In this document: one piece after another, positions 47,180 to 61,009 of the stretch
Layout: every line of letters begins with the position of its first letter
Position numbering within the stretch: the first letter of the stretch is position 1
Source of the DNA: Cervus elaphus
Lineage: Eukaryota; Chordata; Mammalia; Artiodactyla; Cervidae
Assembly: GCF_910594005.1 (NCBI RefSeq)
Contig: NC_057838.1
Location: 33,348,001 to 33,412,000 of the forward strand
Length of the DNA: 64,000 nucleotides
Direction: 5' to 3'
Notes under the pieces: model-generated
The model's input: the letters and a program-made list of their open reading frames with translations, nothing else
Told to the model about the DNA's origin: nothing
Database searches by the model: none
Made by a program: the position numbers and the translations under genes

Positions 47180-47670
47180 CAGTTCAATTCAGTTCAGTTG
47201 CTCGGTTTTATCCAACTCTTTGCGACCCCATGGAATGCAGCACGCCAGACTGCCCTGACCATCACCAACTCCCACAGCTTGCTCAAACTCATGTCCATCA
47301 AGTTGGTGATGCCATCCAACCATCTGATCCTCTGTCGTCCCCTTCTTCTGCCTTCAATCTTTGCCAGCATCAGTCTTTTCCAATCAATCAGTTCTTTGCA
47401 TCAGGTGGCCAAAGTGCTGGAGCTTCAGCTTAAGCATCAGTCCCTCCAATGAATATCCAGGGTTGATAACCTTGAGGGTTAACTGGTTTGATCTCCTTGC
47501 AGTCCAAGGGACTCCAAAGAGTCTTCTCCAGCACCACAGTTCTAAAGTATCGATTTTTTGGCACTCAGCCTTCTTTATGGTCCAACTCTCACATCCATAC
47601 ATGACTAGTGGAAAAACCGTAGCTTTGACTAGAAGGACCTCTGTCGGCAAAGTAATGTCTTTGCTTCCTA
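47180..47670 (-). mobile_element. BovB 3' fragment
   Basis: A 5'-truncated BovB in the same orientation as ARL8B. The minus strand encodes [14 protein letters not shown] and LMLKLKLQHFGHL, the C-terminal BovB block, and ends in the complement of the CAGTTCAATTCAGTTCAGTT tail at 47180. Frames are interrupted. Confidence 0.88.
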
Positions 47671-47699
47671 TTTTATGCTTCTTCACAGGCCTCTCATTT

Positions 47700-47935
47700 A
47701 AAATACACTGCTATATTTAAAGTGGATAGCCAACAAAGACCTATTGTATAGCACACGGATCTCTCCTCAGTGTCATGTACCAGCCTGGACTGGAGGGGTT
47801 TTGAAGGAGAATGGATACATGTACATAGTCCCTTCACTGTTCAACTGAAGCTACTACAACACTGTGAATCAGTTATAACCCAATACAAAATGTTCTTGGT
47901 GTTAAAAAAAATAATTAAAATTGAATAAAATATAG
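47700..47935 (+). mobile_element. L1 3'-end remnant
   Basis: GGATAGCCAACAAAGACCTA, TTGTATAGCACACGGATCTC and a TATAACCCAATACAAAATG end with A-rich tail are the terminal block of a ruminant L1. Confidence 0.65.
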
Positions 47936-50900
47936 TTAAGTGATGAATGCCATCAAGAGTAGGAAAAATGTGACTCCCCCCCACAAATCATTAGTATACC
48001 AAAGGCTAAAAGCAGACCATGTCCCATAAAGTTCTATCTGTGTCAACTCTAGTACACAGAGCTTACCTAAGTTTATTACTGCGGATCACAGGAGCAAGGC
48101 AAAATGAAAAAGGAAAGGAAAGAGAAGAGCCACGGTTAACCCCAGGAAGGCAGAAAACCCGAGGGAGAGGACCTATACTAGTGAAAGGACACCCCACTGA
48201 CCACACTCAGTAAGAATGGGGAAGATGCTCATTCCTTGTAACCAGACTACGGTAGAAATGCACCACGCAAGCACCGGCTGCTCATACACAATGGTATCTG
48301 ACACGTGTGAGAACACAGTGAGATACCCATACATTTCAGTGCTGTAAAATAGATTCCAAACACAACAGATCAGATTTTACAATTGCTCTCATAAATGAAC
48401 CAACGCAGAAATCAAGCTATGAACAACATGGGAGAAGTTTCTCTTTGCTTGATCTGTTTCTCTTTAGTAGCAGTCCGATCCAATTCAATAAACTTTAAAC
48501 ACAAGTGGAAAAATACCTGCTTTGACAAATCTCTCACAGGTTTTGCTCTAAGAATCTTTTTATTTTTTAAGGCTTTAGTTATCAAGATACTTTGTAGACC
48601 GGATGAAATAAGGAGCAAAAACAAGACTCAGACTGCATTTCTCCTCTCAGCGAGAAGAAATTACTTTCCCATGCTAAGCAGAGCTGTCTTCTCTCATTTT
48701 AAACAACATACACTATGACTCAAATCGTTTAAATCGCCAAAATTTACACATTTGACAAGTGAGAAGATAAAGCAAATAAATATACAAGTAATTCACTTTT
48801 CTTTCCAAGAACGTTTAATTCAATCAGAAAACTCTTATTACTAATACCCATTTTTACTATGGTTCTTATATTTCACTAATAAGTGAAATTACTGCTAATA
48901 ATATTACTCTTACATTTCAAATTACAATAGTTAAAAAAAAAAAGGATGGCAACCTACTTTTGCTGGAATTATTTAAAATGAAAGGTAGATCTAGGAGAAA
49001 ATTTTGATGAGGAATAAGGTATTTCCATTCCTTAAATGGTCTTAAAGTACACTTCACAAACCACTCATCAGCTGCAGAGGGAAAAGCAAGTAATTATACA
49101 ATGAAGAAATCAAGACAAAATCTTGACTTCATGTGGAATTCTCAAATGGACCTCATGTGCCCACAGAAGTATTACCAAGAGAACACGACATCCCTCCGTG
49201 TATTTCAATTGTGAAGGCGTAAACTAAATCTAATCATGAAGAAACATCAGATGACCCAAAACAGAGGAATAGTCTATTTAAAAGGCAGGTGGAGAGGAGG
49301 AGTTTCAAAGATGCCAATGTCATAAAAGATCAAAACTCTAAAAGGTTTCAGACTAGACAGAAGATGCTAAAGAGACATGATGTCTAAATGCGGTACCTGA
49401 CCCTAGGCTGGATCCTCTACTGGGGAGCAAGAAACTATCAACATTATTGGGTCAACTGAATAGATAACATCTATGAGATATCAAGTTTTCTAAACATAAT
49501 AAAGTTGGCAACTAAATTAGTCAGATAAGAGAATATTCCTAAACTCAGAAAATACAAATGTAAACATTTAGAAACAACGGGCATGGCACACAGATCTTAC
49601 TTATATAGGGTGACATACACAGTACATGAATGATACAGCAAATGAGGTACAATGTCTGACCTCAACAAAGGGTATATAAATGTTTTTTGGAGTGCTTTCA
49701 TTCCTGCAAATTTTCTGTAAATTTGAAATTGTTTCCAAAGAAAGATTTCTTAAACAAGATAATCAAATACCACCTTCTTGTGTATCGTATCTAGGACACA
49801 TCTAGAATTAAAAAAATAAATTTTCTACTATAATATTCGTGAAACTCATGAAGAGATTCAATCTTAAGAAATTATGACAACTAGCTCAGGAACAAATCAT
49901 TGCTAATCTAGTTCGGTCCTTCAATGTTCAAAAAGGATATTAACTTACAAATGTCTTCTAATAGAAAAATCCATATTTTATCATTTCTGTATAAAGGAAA
50001 AGCCTCTAGGCTTTGAAACTGGCATTTTAAAACCTACTCTGATTTTCTATATCTTAATATTTATGTATAAGCTGGGAAATGAATTAAACACAGTGTGCTC
50101 TCCCAAGTCTAAGTTCCTCTTAGTCTGGGTGAAAACTATCCCACTTAATACATACTCTTCTTCTCTTCTTTCTCAGCACTTCATAGAGTAGTTTCCACTG
50201 TGAACACATATATCATATCTGAGGCTCTCTTTTTTTTAAAGGGCTAGAAAAGGTATAATCATTCACTACAGCAGTATTTCAAAGATCATATCATGTTCAT
50301 TTTCTATTTTAGAAATCTTTGGATAATTTTCCTTAATTTCCAAAAAAACTGTAATTTGTTATCAGTTTTAAGTGCAAACCCAGAATTACTTCCAACTATA
50401 CACATAATTCCTCCCCACAGGACATCAGTTTAAAAGACATATTTTAAGCTTCGTTTGAGAGTTAAATCTTACTAACCAAAAAATAACATCTCTCAAAATC
50501 CCAGTGGGTTTCGACTTTAGTTTGTTTTAAGATGGAGGGATTCTCTTCAGTCCTTACCAAACAAAATTAAGTAGCACGCAAAATCTTCAAATTTCAGGCT
50601 TCTTAGAGGCATGGTCAATTAAGGCCTCTCATCTTCAAATGGCCCAAATTCTGAAAAACAGCTATCACTCCAAATAAACTAAACTCCTAAGTTATTTTTC
50701 TGAAGCAAATCAAGTAATAAAAACCTTCAGCAAAATCATAAATTTTTAATATTATCCTTCAAAAAGGGACAAAATTTGCACTAACAGTCAAAAAAGTTTC
50801 TAACTTTTCAAAAACACTAGCCAAAAAGATAAACGCATCCTCAGGATCTGGCATGGACAGGCCCCCTGGGTAAACTCTGCTCTAGAAGTCAATATTTTCC

Positions 50901-51167
50901 ATCTGCTCTGCCAACTCCACCTGACTGGCAGCGGCGTGCCCCTGGGCACAGTGAGCGCGGCGCCCTTCCTTCATCCGTCTCACCCACGCAGAGGAGGCAC
51001 GTATGAACTCTGGTCTGGATGTTCTGATGGAGGCAGGCCAGTTCTAAAACTCTGCTGCAGAGATGAGCCAATCAGCAGCCGCAGACACAGATGATGAATC
51101 TGGGTTGTACTGATTCACAAACACCTGTGACTGCTCACTCCCTTCTTCATGGTCCAGTGGGAGTTTT

Positions 51168-51375
51168 GTTGCTGTGGTTTAGTTGCTCAGTCATGACCAA
51201 TTCTTTGTGACCTCATGGACTGTAACCCACCAGGACTTTCTGTCCGTGGGATTTCCCAGGCAGCAATACTGGAGCGGGCTGCCATGCCCTCCTGCAGGGG
51301 ATCTTCCCGACTCCTGGATTAAACCCACGTCTCATGATTCCTGTATCGGCAGGCGGGTCCTCTCCACCAGCACTG
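51168..51375 (-). mobile_element. Bov-tA SINE, minus orientation
   Basis: The plus strand reads GTTGCTCAGTCATGACCAAT, ATGGACTGTAACCCACCAGG and GCCATGCCCTCCTGCAGGGG, and ends with the complemented head (GGCAGGCGGGTCCTCTCCAC). Confidence 0.88.
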
Positions 51376-51608
51376 CTAATACCGAGACAGCACCTCTGCA
51401 GCAATCTCCTCTACAAAGACGACTCCTGAGGAGTAAATGTCCTCAAACCCACAACTTCTATCAGGAGCCTGAAAACCTTCATTCCTGCAAACCTCTATTT
51501 CCGAAGAAAATTCACTTCGAAAAGTCTCTAATTACTATTTCATATACCCATCACAATTTTCATCATAACTTGCATTAACAGCACATTAGTAATGGTTTTA
51601 CACATCTA

Positions 51609-51690
51609 CTGGATTGGCCAAAATGTTCATTCAGGGTCTTGTACCATCTTACGGAAAAAGTGAAAAGAACTTTTGTGCCAACACAGTATC
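51609..51690. mobile_element. Mariner-derived MITE (palindromic)
   Basis: CTGGATTGGCCAAAATGTTC at the left end and GAACTTTTGTGCCAACACAG at the right are imperfect inverted repeats around a short loop containing CCATCTTACGGAAAAAG. This is the layout of the short bovine mariner-type element whose termini read TTGGCCAAAAAGTTCGTTC in my memory. No transposase is present. Confidence 0.65.
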
Positions 51691-52061
51691 TCTAAAGAAC
51701 TGCTGAACAAATCTCAAACTGTTTGTAGAACAATTTGATAGTGAGCATCCTAGTCAACCACTGGGCAACCACATCACAGTGCAGCATTTTCACTCAGTCA
51801 GAAATTCTGATGATATAATAACAATGTGAAAAAAGGGCTCCCAAAGAAATCAGTGCTGGAGAGCTTCAGCACATACAGTATTTGCTAACGTGTCAAGTCA
51901 TTAATGTCTGGATGTATTTCCCATGAACATCAAGAGTTCACTATACATCTGTAAAATACACTTGTATCTTTACATTAAAAAAAGATTATCCTACATAATC
52001 TTCACATGTGGGATCAAGCAGATTCTAAAGTCAGAAGCGTGAGGGTAGCGGGGAATTAGCA

Positions 52062-53500
52062 TCAGTTCAGTTCACTTCAGTCGCACCCAACTCTTTGCAA
52101 CCCCATGGACTGCACCACACAAAGGTTCCCTGTCCATCACCAATTCTGGAGCTTGCTAAACTCATATCCATCAAGTCAGTGATGCCGTCCAACCATCTCA
52201 TCCTCTGTTGTCCCCTTCTCCTTCTGCCTTCAATCCTCCCCAGTAGCAGGGTCTTTGACAATGAGTCAGCTCTTGGCCTCAGGTGGCCAAAGTATTGGAG
52301 CTTCAGCTTCAGCATCAGTCCTTCCAATGAATATTCAGGATTGATTTCCTTTAGGATTGACTGGTTTGATCTCCCTGCTGTCCAAGGGACTCTCAAGCAT
52401 CTTCTCCAACACCACAACTCAAAAGCATCAGTTCTCTGATGCTCAGCTTTCTTTATGGTCCAACTCTCACATCCATACATGACTACTGAAAAAACTATAG
52501 CTTTGACTAGATGAACCTTTGTCGGCAAAGTAATGTCTCTGTTTTTTAATATGCTGTCTAGGTTGGTCATAGCTTTTCTTCCAAGAAGCAAGTGTCTTTT
52601 AATTTCATGGCTGCAGTCACCATCTGAGGTGATTTTGGAGCCCAAGAAACTAAAGTCTGTCACTGTTTCCATTGTTTACCCATCTATTTGCCATGAAGTG
52701 ATGGGACCAGATGACATGATCTTCGTTTTTTTTGAAGCCAGCTTTTTCACTCTCCTGTTTCATTTTCAAGAGGCTCTTCAGTTCCTCTTTGCTTTCTGCC
52801 ATAAGGGTGATGTCATCTGCTTATCTGAGGTTATTGATATTTCTCCTGGAAATCTTGATTCCAGCCTGTGCTTCATCAAATCCAGCATTTCACATGATGT
52901 ACTCTGCATATAAGTTACATAAGCAGGGTGACAATATACAGCTTGATGTACTCATTTCCCAATTTGGAAGCAGTCTGTTGTTCCATGTTCAGTTCTAACT
53001 GTTGCTTCTTGACCTGCATAAAGATGTCTCAGAGACAGGTAAGGTAGTCTGGTACTTCCATCTCTTGAAGAATTTTCCACAGTTTGCTGTGATCCACATA
53101 GTCAAAGGCTTTGGCGTAGTCAGTGAAGCAGAAGTAGATGTTTTTTTTTGGAACTCTCTTGCTTTTTTTATGATCCAACAGATGTTGGGAATTTGATCTC
53201 TAGTTCCTCTGCCTTTTCTAAATCCAGCTTGAACATTTGGAAGTTCTCAGTTCACGTACTATTGAAACCGAGCTTGGAGAATTCTGAGCATTATTTTGCT
53301 AGTGTGTGAGATGAGTGCAACTGTGTGGCAGTTTGAGCATTCTTTGGGTTTGGAATGAAAACTGACCTTTTCCAATCCTGTGGCCACTGCTGAATTTTCC
53401 AAATTTGCTGGCATATTGAGTGCAGCAGTTTCACAGCATCATCTTTCAGGATTTGAAATAGCTCAGCTGCAATTCCACATTTCAGGCCTTCATACTATCA
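52062..53500 (-). mobile_element. 5'-truncated BovB LINE
   Basis: About 1.4 kb holding the second half of the reverse transcriptase ORF and the 3' end. The minus-strand piece 52067-52672 (201 codons) encodes [27 protein letters not shown] and [14 protein letters not shown]. Upstream pieces match the BovB segment from about 35570 onward, with stops and shifts. It ends at the complement of the ACTGAACTGA tail near 52062. Confidence 0.9.
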
Positions 53501-53599
53501 TACTGGTTAAGTCTCTAGACAATTTACCTACTGTTTTCATTTTTACCTTCCTTTTTAACAAATACCTTTTCATTAAGAAAGTGACAAGAAAAAAGAAAT

Positions 53600-54350
53600 A
53601 GAAGGAATCCAAATTGGAAAGTAAAATTGTCACTGTTTCATATAACATGATACTATATATAAAACAATCCTAGACACCACCAAAAAACTCATCAAGAATT
53701 CAGTACAGGTGAAAGATACAAAGTTAATATACAGATATCTATTGCGTTTTTACACACTAACAATGAACTCTCAGAAAGAGAAAGCAAAAAAAAAAAAAAA
53801 TCCCATTTACAACTGCATCAAAAAGAATAAAATATCTAGGAATAAGTCTGCCTAAGGAGGTAAAAGACCTTTACTCAGAAAACTATTAGACACTGGTTAA
53901 AGAAATGGAATATTTGCTGTCCACCTAAAACTATGACAACAGTGTTAACTGTCTACACCCCAATACAAAATAAAAAGCTTAGTTAAATAAAAAAACTGAA
54001 GATGACACAAGATGGAAGATGACATACCGTGGTCGTGAATTGGAAGAGTAAATGTTAGAATAACTATACTACCCAAGATTATCTACATATTCAATGCAAT
54101 CTCTATCAAAATACCAATGACATTTTTCACAGAATTAGAACAAGTAATTCTAAAATCTATATGAAAACACAAAAGACCCCAAGGAGCCAAAACAATATTG
54201 AAATGAAGAACAAAGCTTGAGATGTCACACTACCTGATTTCAAGCTACTCCACAAAGCTACAGCAACCAAAACACTATGGTGCTGGCACAAAAATCAATG
54301 GACAGAACAGAGAGCCCAGAGATGAACCCACACTTGAAACTTACCAAGTT
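53600..54350 (+). mobile_element. L1 ORF2 remnant
   Basis: CCCATTTACAACTGCATCAA, AAAATATCTAGGAATAAGTC and later GGTGCTGGCACAAAAATCAA match L1 ORF2 reverse-transcriptase-domain sequence, in order but with many stops. 53918-53995 looks like a short foreign L1 3' end inserted into it. Confidence 0.75.
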
Positions 54351-54354
54351 TATG

Positions 54355-54900
54355 ATTACTCTCTCTATCCAAAACCTTATTCCCTTTCATGTAACCTCTG
54401 ACCTCAATCCTATGCTAACTGAACACTAATCAACCAGAGTTGGATGACTAAAACTGCTATTGTTGATAACATCATCAATGTCCTAAAACTACTACTACAC
54501 ATATCATCACTAACATATAAACTCAGATTGTTCTCCAGGCAAAATGAGCTAACAGGCCCCCAAGCCATGGACCATTTGACCAAATAGTCATAAACCAGAC
54601 TCCCAAATCTACAATTAAGAAATGTCACAGAAATGTCACATGACAATGATTAATCCCAGCCTCTTTGTTCTTCCTCCTTTAGAAATCTGAAAATAAAACC
54701 TAACAACACTGAGTGGAGTGGATCTGAGGCCTGCCTCCTACTCCCTTGCGTGGCATCCTGTAACTCTGCTGCGAACTACCACTGTCAAGAGTTTGACTTT
54801 CTGCACCGTGGGTACATGTGCCCTAAGCAAATAAGTAATTTCCTATATTTAAAAGTTTCTCTCCCTCTTTTGGTGAAGAATTGGGTATTTAGGCAACTAA
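54355..54900 (+). mobile_element. Possible solo LTR (family not recognised)
   Basis: Follows the L1 remnant abruptly. It has a promoter-distal layout with GAAAATAAAACCTAACAACA, a C/T-rich GGCCTGCCTCCTACTCCCTT and a CTCTGCTGCGAACTACCACT block, which resembles U3-R-U5 of an endogenous retroviral LTR. No internal coding sequence is seen. The boundaries are approximate and the call is weak. Confidence 0.35.
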
Positions 54901-56399
54901 AATGAGAGGCTTATCTTCCACTGTATGCCCTTCTATGTGTGCACATAGAGCCTGTTTCAAAAAAAGAAAAGTATAAAAACAAAAATTTTTCCTTCAAATC
55001 CTGAAATAGACTTCCATGATTAAACTTAAAAGGAAGATTCCTAGAACCAACCAAAAGCTACAAAATCAATGAGTTACGTATGTAACAAGAGTCCCTAGTC
55101 TTAAGCAAAACACTGGTGGAAATCACAACAAATATGCAATCCACAAATGGTAAAATGAATTTTGAACTCTTTAAAACAAAATAAGAAAGACAAGTCTTTA
55201 TTGATCTATTGAAGATCTATTACAGTAAGCCAGAATCAAAAGAATAAAAAAAAAGAGTATTTTGAATGTAATTAAAAAGGCCCATCACAGAAAAGTAAAG
55301 CCAGGTAACTGATTAACAATCTTTTGAGAATAGTTTAAGTTACCCCAGTGGCTGTAGATTGACTGTAAGAAGTTTTGCTTGTTTTCTCAGGTAATGGATG
55401 TTTATGCTAGTCTTCTGGTTATGCCTGTGACTCTGGAGAGAATCATACTGGGTTATTACCCTGGTCTTACCACTTGCCTAGCTGTAGGTCCTTCTTGCAT
55501 GTTCCTTACCTTTGCAATGTCCCTCTTTCTCCCAATGTAAAATGAAGATAACAAGTCTCTATCTCAAGTTAAATAAATTAAAATATATACACCATTTAGA
55601 ACAATGCCCGCTTCAGGCATTGGTTACAGGTACAATGGAAGCGTTGAATATTTGCTACCATCAACAAACATCACACAGGGTCCATGAAATGTGATGTTAG
55701 AAAGTAGTTCACAGTGTTCTGGTTAAGTTTAGGTAAACAGGCTCCACCCTGGCTCTTTGACTGAATGTAACTAAAAACCAAGGCCTGAATACACGCAGCA
55801 GCTAACTGGGAACTCTGAAAGGAAGCGTAGCAGATAGATCAGACAAGGAAATCAGAACTCAAAACACAAGCAATCTGACGCTATTCCTAGCTGCTTTTTC
55901 CCTCCCTCTCAATCTCCCAGAGCCTGGACCAAAGGCAGCCCCATTGCCAGAAAAGTGTACCAAGCATGAACAGAAAAAGCTCAAGGAGGAGGCTTCTGAT
56001 TTTGGTATGAGGACTGTGTATGGGTGCTTGTGCGTGCGTGTGTGTTCCTGGGGGAGAGGGTGGATAACAGGACAGAGAAAGTGGAAATCCTCTGGGTTTT
56101 TTCCTTTCTTCTGCCATAGTCCCCAGACAAGTCAAGTCTGGAAGCCATGAGCACCTAAGAGCAGCTATGCCCAGGCAAGTACCTTGAGAGAAGGGAATCT
56201 TCTCTAACCAAAGGAAATGTGGTCCAAATAGTACTTGGGAGTGGGATGGACAGGGAGGTGGTGGGAGAAATAGAAGGAGAAATCCCTGTTGCGGTTTTTG
56301 AGCAGGGTCTTCATTCTCTCTTCTACCACTTAGTCCTTGAGAACAGATTCAGCTGAGGGAAGGGCATAACAAGGCATAGAGACTGAACCCATCCATCCC

Positions 56400-56462
56400 C
56401 CTCCAACTTTCTGACAGCAGGGGATAGGGAGTGGGAGGGGGTGGGGATGGGGATGGGGGTAG
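56400..56462 (+). repeat. G-rich tract
   Basis: Runs of three to five G separated by one to three bases (GGGGTGGGGATGGGGATGGG at its core). It could form a G-quadruplex on the plus strand. It is not part of a recognised transposon. Confidence 0.6.
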
Positions 56463-57299
56463 AGTCAGAGAGTATCAGAGATTCATAAAGGAAAGGACTA
56501 GGTAAATGGACCCCATAAAGTTGTATACAAACTCCTGAGCTCATCCGCAAACTGTGATATGTGAATCTAACCCTGAACAACTTATCAAAGGCCTTGAGAA
56601 CTAAACTATGAGGTAGACCACTAGCCAGATTTCCAGCTAACCCCTCAGCAGTGTACAGGCAGGAATGATCCCAAAAGTGCTACTGCAAACTGCACTGACG
56701 TGAGAACCAAAGCCCACAGAAGAAGGCAAATCAGAGCCTGTGGCCTGAATCTAACTGGGTCAACTGCCTGCTAAAACAAAACAACAAAAAACATTCTCCA
56801 AAGAAGTTTTTAAAAACCCAGAGTCTCATTTCTAAGTATCCAGAGTAAGTAAATATGTGAAGAATTAAGAAAAATTTCAACAAGCAAGGGAAAAAGACAA
56901 TGAACAGATGCCAACATCAAGATGACCAACATATTGGAAATAACAATAGCTATCATAACCATACTCCAAGAAGGGTACATACTCTTGAAATGAACGGAAT
57001 AGAAAGTTTCAACAGGTAAACAAAAGCCATAAAATAGAACCAAATGGAAATCTTAGAAATGAAAAATACAATAACCAAAATTTTAAAAAACTACCTCACT
57101 GGATGGGCTAATAGAAGAATGGAGGTAAAAAGAGAAAAAACTCAAGGAATTTGAAGATAGAACAAGAGAAATTGGCTGAACTAACAAAAGACTGGGGGAG
57201 AGGGGAGTCAACAGAGTCTCAAGGATCTTTAAAATAATATAAAAATCTCTAACATTCATGTCACTCAAATCCCAGGATAAGAGAAAAAGAATGGTACCA

Positions 57300-58967
57300 C
57301 ACAAGATTTCAAATAGCCAAAATCATCTTGAGAAAAAAGAACAAAGCTAGAGGCTTCATGCTTCCTGATTCCTAACTCTGTTACAAACCTGCAGTAATCA
57401 AAACAGAATGGTATGCACATAAAAAACAAAGATCAATGGAACAGAATACAGAACTCAGAGATAAACCCATGCATGGTCAAGACGAATTTACAACAAAGGA
57501 GCTAAGGATATACAATAAAAAAGACAGTCACTCCAGCATCAATGGCACTGGGAAAACTGGACAACCATAAAACCAGATAGTGGTCCAGTCTCACTGACCA
57601 AAGAACGAAAGTGGACCACCATCTTACACCATACTGAAAACATTAATTCAAAGTGGATTAAGGACTTTAACGTAAGACCTAAAACTGTAGGGCTCCTGGA
57701 AGACACAAGCAGTAAGCTCCCTGACAGGTCTTGCTGACATTTTTTTAAAATTTAACACGAAAAGCAACAAATGCAAAAATAAACAAGTGTGAACTGTATC
57801 AAACTAAAAAGCCTTTGCAAAGCAAAAGAAACCATCAACAAATGAAAAAGCAATGTAGCAAACAGGAGAAAATATGTACATATCATATAACTGGTAAGGG
57901 GTAATAGTCAAAATGTAAGAATTCATACAACTCAACAGCTAGCAAAAAAGCAACTGGTTAAAAAACAGACAGAAGATCTGAAGACATTGTTCCAAAGACA
58001 TACAGATAGCCAATAGGCAGATGAAGAAGTGCTCAGTATCATTAATCATCAAGGAAATGCAAATCAAAATTACAATTAAAAAAATCACCACACTTGTTAG
58101 AATGGCTATTATCAAAAAGACAACAAATAACAAGTGTTGGCAAGGATCTGGAGAAAAGGAACCTCTTGCTTTGGTGGTAATGTAAATTGGCACTATTGGC
58201 CACTTTGAAAAATGATATGGAGGTCCCTCAAAAAATTAAAAACAGAACTACCATATGACCCATTAGTTCCACTTCTGGGTACTTACCTGAAGAAAATGAA
58301 GACTTTAACTCAAGAAGATACATGCATCCCCATGTTCAGTGCAGCATTATTTACAAAAGCCAAGATATGGAAACAACCTAAGTATCAGTGACAAATGAAA
58401 AGATCTTTAAAATGTGATAGACAGTTACATACACGTGTGCTGCGCACACACACACACAAACAATGGAACATTATTCAGTCTTTAAAAAGAATGAGACCCT
58501 GCCATTTGGAACAACACAGGTGGACCTCAAGAGTAATGCTAAGTGAAAAAAGTCAGACACAGACAAATACTAAATGATCTCACTTATATGTGGAATCTAA
58601 AAACAAAACAGCAAAAAATATAAGCTTATAGATACAGAAAACAGACAAGTGGTTGCCAGAAATGGGTGAAAGGGTCAAAAGTTACAAAATTCCAATTATA
58701 AAATAAGTAAGTCATAGGGATATAATGTACAGCATGGTGACAAAAGTTAATAGTATTGTATTAAATATTTGAAAGTTGCCCAGAGTAAATTTTCAAAGTT
58801 CTCATCACAAGAAAAAAAGTTTCTTGGCAACTATGAAAGGTGATAGAGGTTAACTACACTTATTGTGGTTATCATTTTGCAAGGCATATGAATATTTAAT
58901 CATTTTGCTTCAGATCACACAACTAACCATTGTATGCCAACTACACAATAAAGAAAAAGAGAAGAAT
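57300..58967 (+). mobile_element. L1 3' half nested in older L1
   Basis: Begins with ORF2-type sequence (TCAATGGAACAGAATACAGA), passes TTATTCAGTCTTTAAAAAGA and ends with a 3' UTR (TTCTCATCACAAGAAAAAAA to CTACACAATAAAG). AGAATGG occurs at both ends (57288-57294 and about 58961-58967) and may be the target duplication. Confidence 0.65.
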
Positions 58968-60178
58968 GGCTGACAATGTTCAAAATCTGGTGAAAAAACA
59001 AACTTAGAGATTCAAGAAGTGCAACCAACCCAAAACAGGGTAAGCTCGAAGAAATCCATACCCAGATACATCATAACTGAACTGCTGAAATCGGACTGAA
59101 AAATCTTGAAAGTAGCCCCAGAGAGAAATGATGAAAATAGCAATTAGAACATTTATGTGTAACAATTGGAATGATTACGAATTTCTCATCACAAGTAATA
59201 AAAGTCTATTCAAAAGTGCTGTAGGAGGGGGGAGAACTATCAACCTAGAACTGTATATTAAGTGAAAATGTCCTTCAGGAATGAAGATAATAACGACATT
59301 CTCAAAGAAAGGAAAACAAAAAGAATTCCTGCACCTGGCAGACATGCTCTAAAAGAAATACTGAAGGAAATTCTTCAGCTATAAAAGAAACTAACAGAGG
59401 AAACCTAGAGTTTAGTAATTAAAAGAAAGCAACAGAAATAGTAATATTTGGATAAATGTAATAAACTATTCACTTTCTCTTTACTATAAAATATTTGATA
59501 GTTGAAAGAAAAAATTATAACATTGGTATGATTCTCAACGTATATAGATACGATATGACACATATACAGGGAAGAAAGTAAACAGATCTATATGGTCGTT
59601 AAGTGTCTACTTTCCACATGAAATGATAATTTTAAGTAAATTAGGTAAAGTATATGTATGTTAATCCCAAGGATAACCACTAAAGGGGCTATACAAAGAT
59701 AACAGTCAAAACCTCAATAAATTAAAATTCTAAAAAAGTCCAAATGAACAGAAAACAGGGAAGAGGAAAAAGAATAAAAAACAGAGACAAATAAACAAAA
59801 TGGTAGAACTAAATTCAAGCATACCAATAATGACAGTAAAAGTAGTCTAAACACACTAACTAAACAACAGATTGTCAGATATTTATTTTTTAAGAAGATT
59901 CGACCATACGCTATCTTCAAGAAATCCACTTCAAATAAAATGACAAAGGTAGGTTAAAAGAAAAAGGACAGAAAGAGTTTCACCATGCAACCATTAACCA
60001 GAAGAAAGCTGGAGTAAATATATTAATATCAAACAAAACAGACTTCAGAGCAAGAAAAATTACCAAGGATAAACAGGAACACTAAGTAATGATAAAAGAA
60101 TCAACCCACCAAGAGCATATAACATCCCCCCATGTGTATGCACCTAACAAAGCTTCAAAATACATAAATTTAAAACCT

Positions 60179-60521
60179 TATATGCACGACAGAAAAAGAG
60201 ACACAGATATACAGAACAGACTTTTGGACTCTATGGGAGAAGGCGAGGGTGAGATGATCTGAGAGAACAGCATCGAAACATGTATATTATCAAGCATGAA
60301 ACAGATCACCAGCCCAGGTTGGATGCATGAGACAAGTGCTCGGGGCCGGTGCACTGGGATGACCCAGAGGGATGGGATGGGGAGGGAGGCGGGAGGGGGG
60401 ATCGGGATGGGGACCACATGTAAATCCATGGCTGATTCATGTCAATGTATGGCAAAAGCCACTACAATAGTGTAAAGTAATTAGCCTCCAACTAATAAAA
60501 ATAAATGAAAAAAAAAAATAA
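60179..60521 (+). mobile_element. Ruminant L1 (L1_BT) 3'-end insertion
   Basis: Short 5'-truncated copy containing the G-rich 3' UTR tract (60361-60412), TTCATGTCAATGTATGGCAA and TAAAGTAATTAGCCTCCAAC, then a poly(A) tail. The older L1 reads continuously across the insertion point. Confidence 0.85.
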
Positions 60522-61009
60522 AACTAATGAAAGTAATGGAGAAATAAACCCACAATCATAGTGACTTTGGAATTACTCTCAAGTTAACTGAGAAAACAAA
60601 CAGCAAGAAAACCAGCAAGGATGCAGTTAAATAACCGACAACAAACGAGGTGTGACTGACGTTTACAGAATACTCAAAAAGAGCACAATACACATTCTTT
60701 TTAAGTAAACATATAACATTCAAGATAAACCAAATACTGGCCATCAAACGACACTGGGGAAATGTTAAAAGGTTCAAGTCATAGAAGCTATGTTCTCTGA
60801 CTACAATAGAATTAAACTAGAAATAATTCATACAAAAGTATCAGGAAATAACCAAATATAGACTATGGGGCAAGGAGGAAGTCTCAAGGAAAATTACAAA
60901 ATATTTTAAACTAACTAAAAAACATATCCAAATTTGTAGGATGCAGCTAAAGCAATGCTTAGAAGGAAGACTCAAATGTTTATATACTTCTCTAATAAGA
61001 AGAGTCTCA

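Noticed and set aside
47168..47720. Plus-strand open frames of 94-119 codons
   Set aside because: They are antisense shadows of a minus-strand BovB fragment.
52533..53601. Plus-strand open frames of 64-126 codons
   Set aside because: They are antisense to the 5'-truncated BovB at 52062-53500 and have no independent coding signal.
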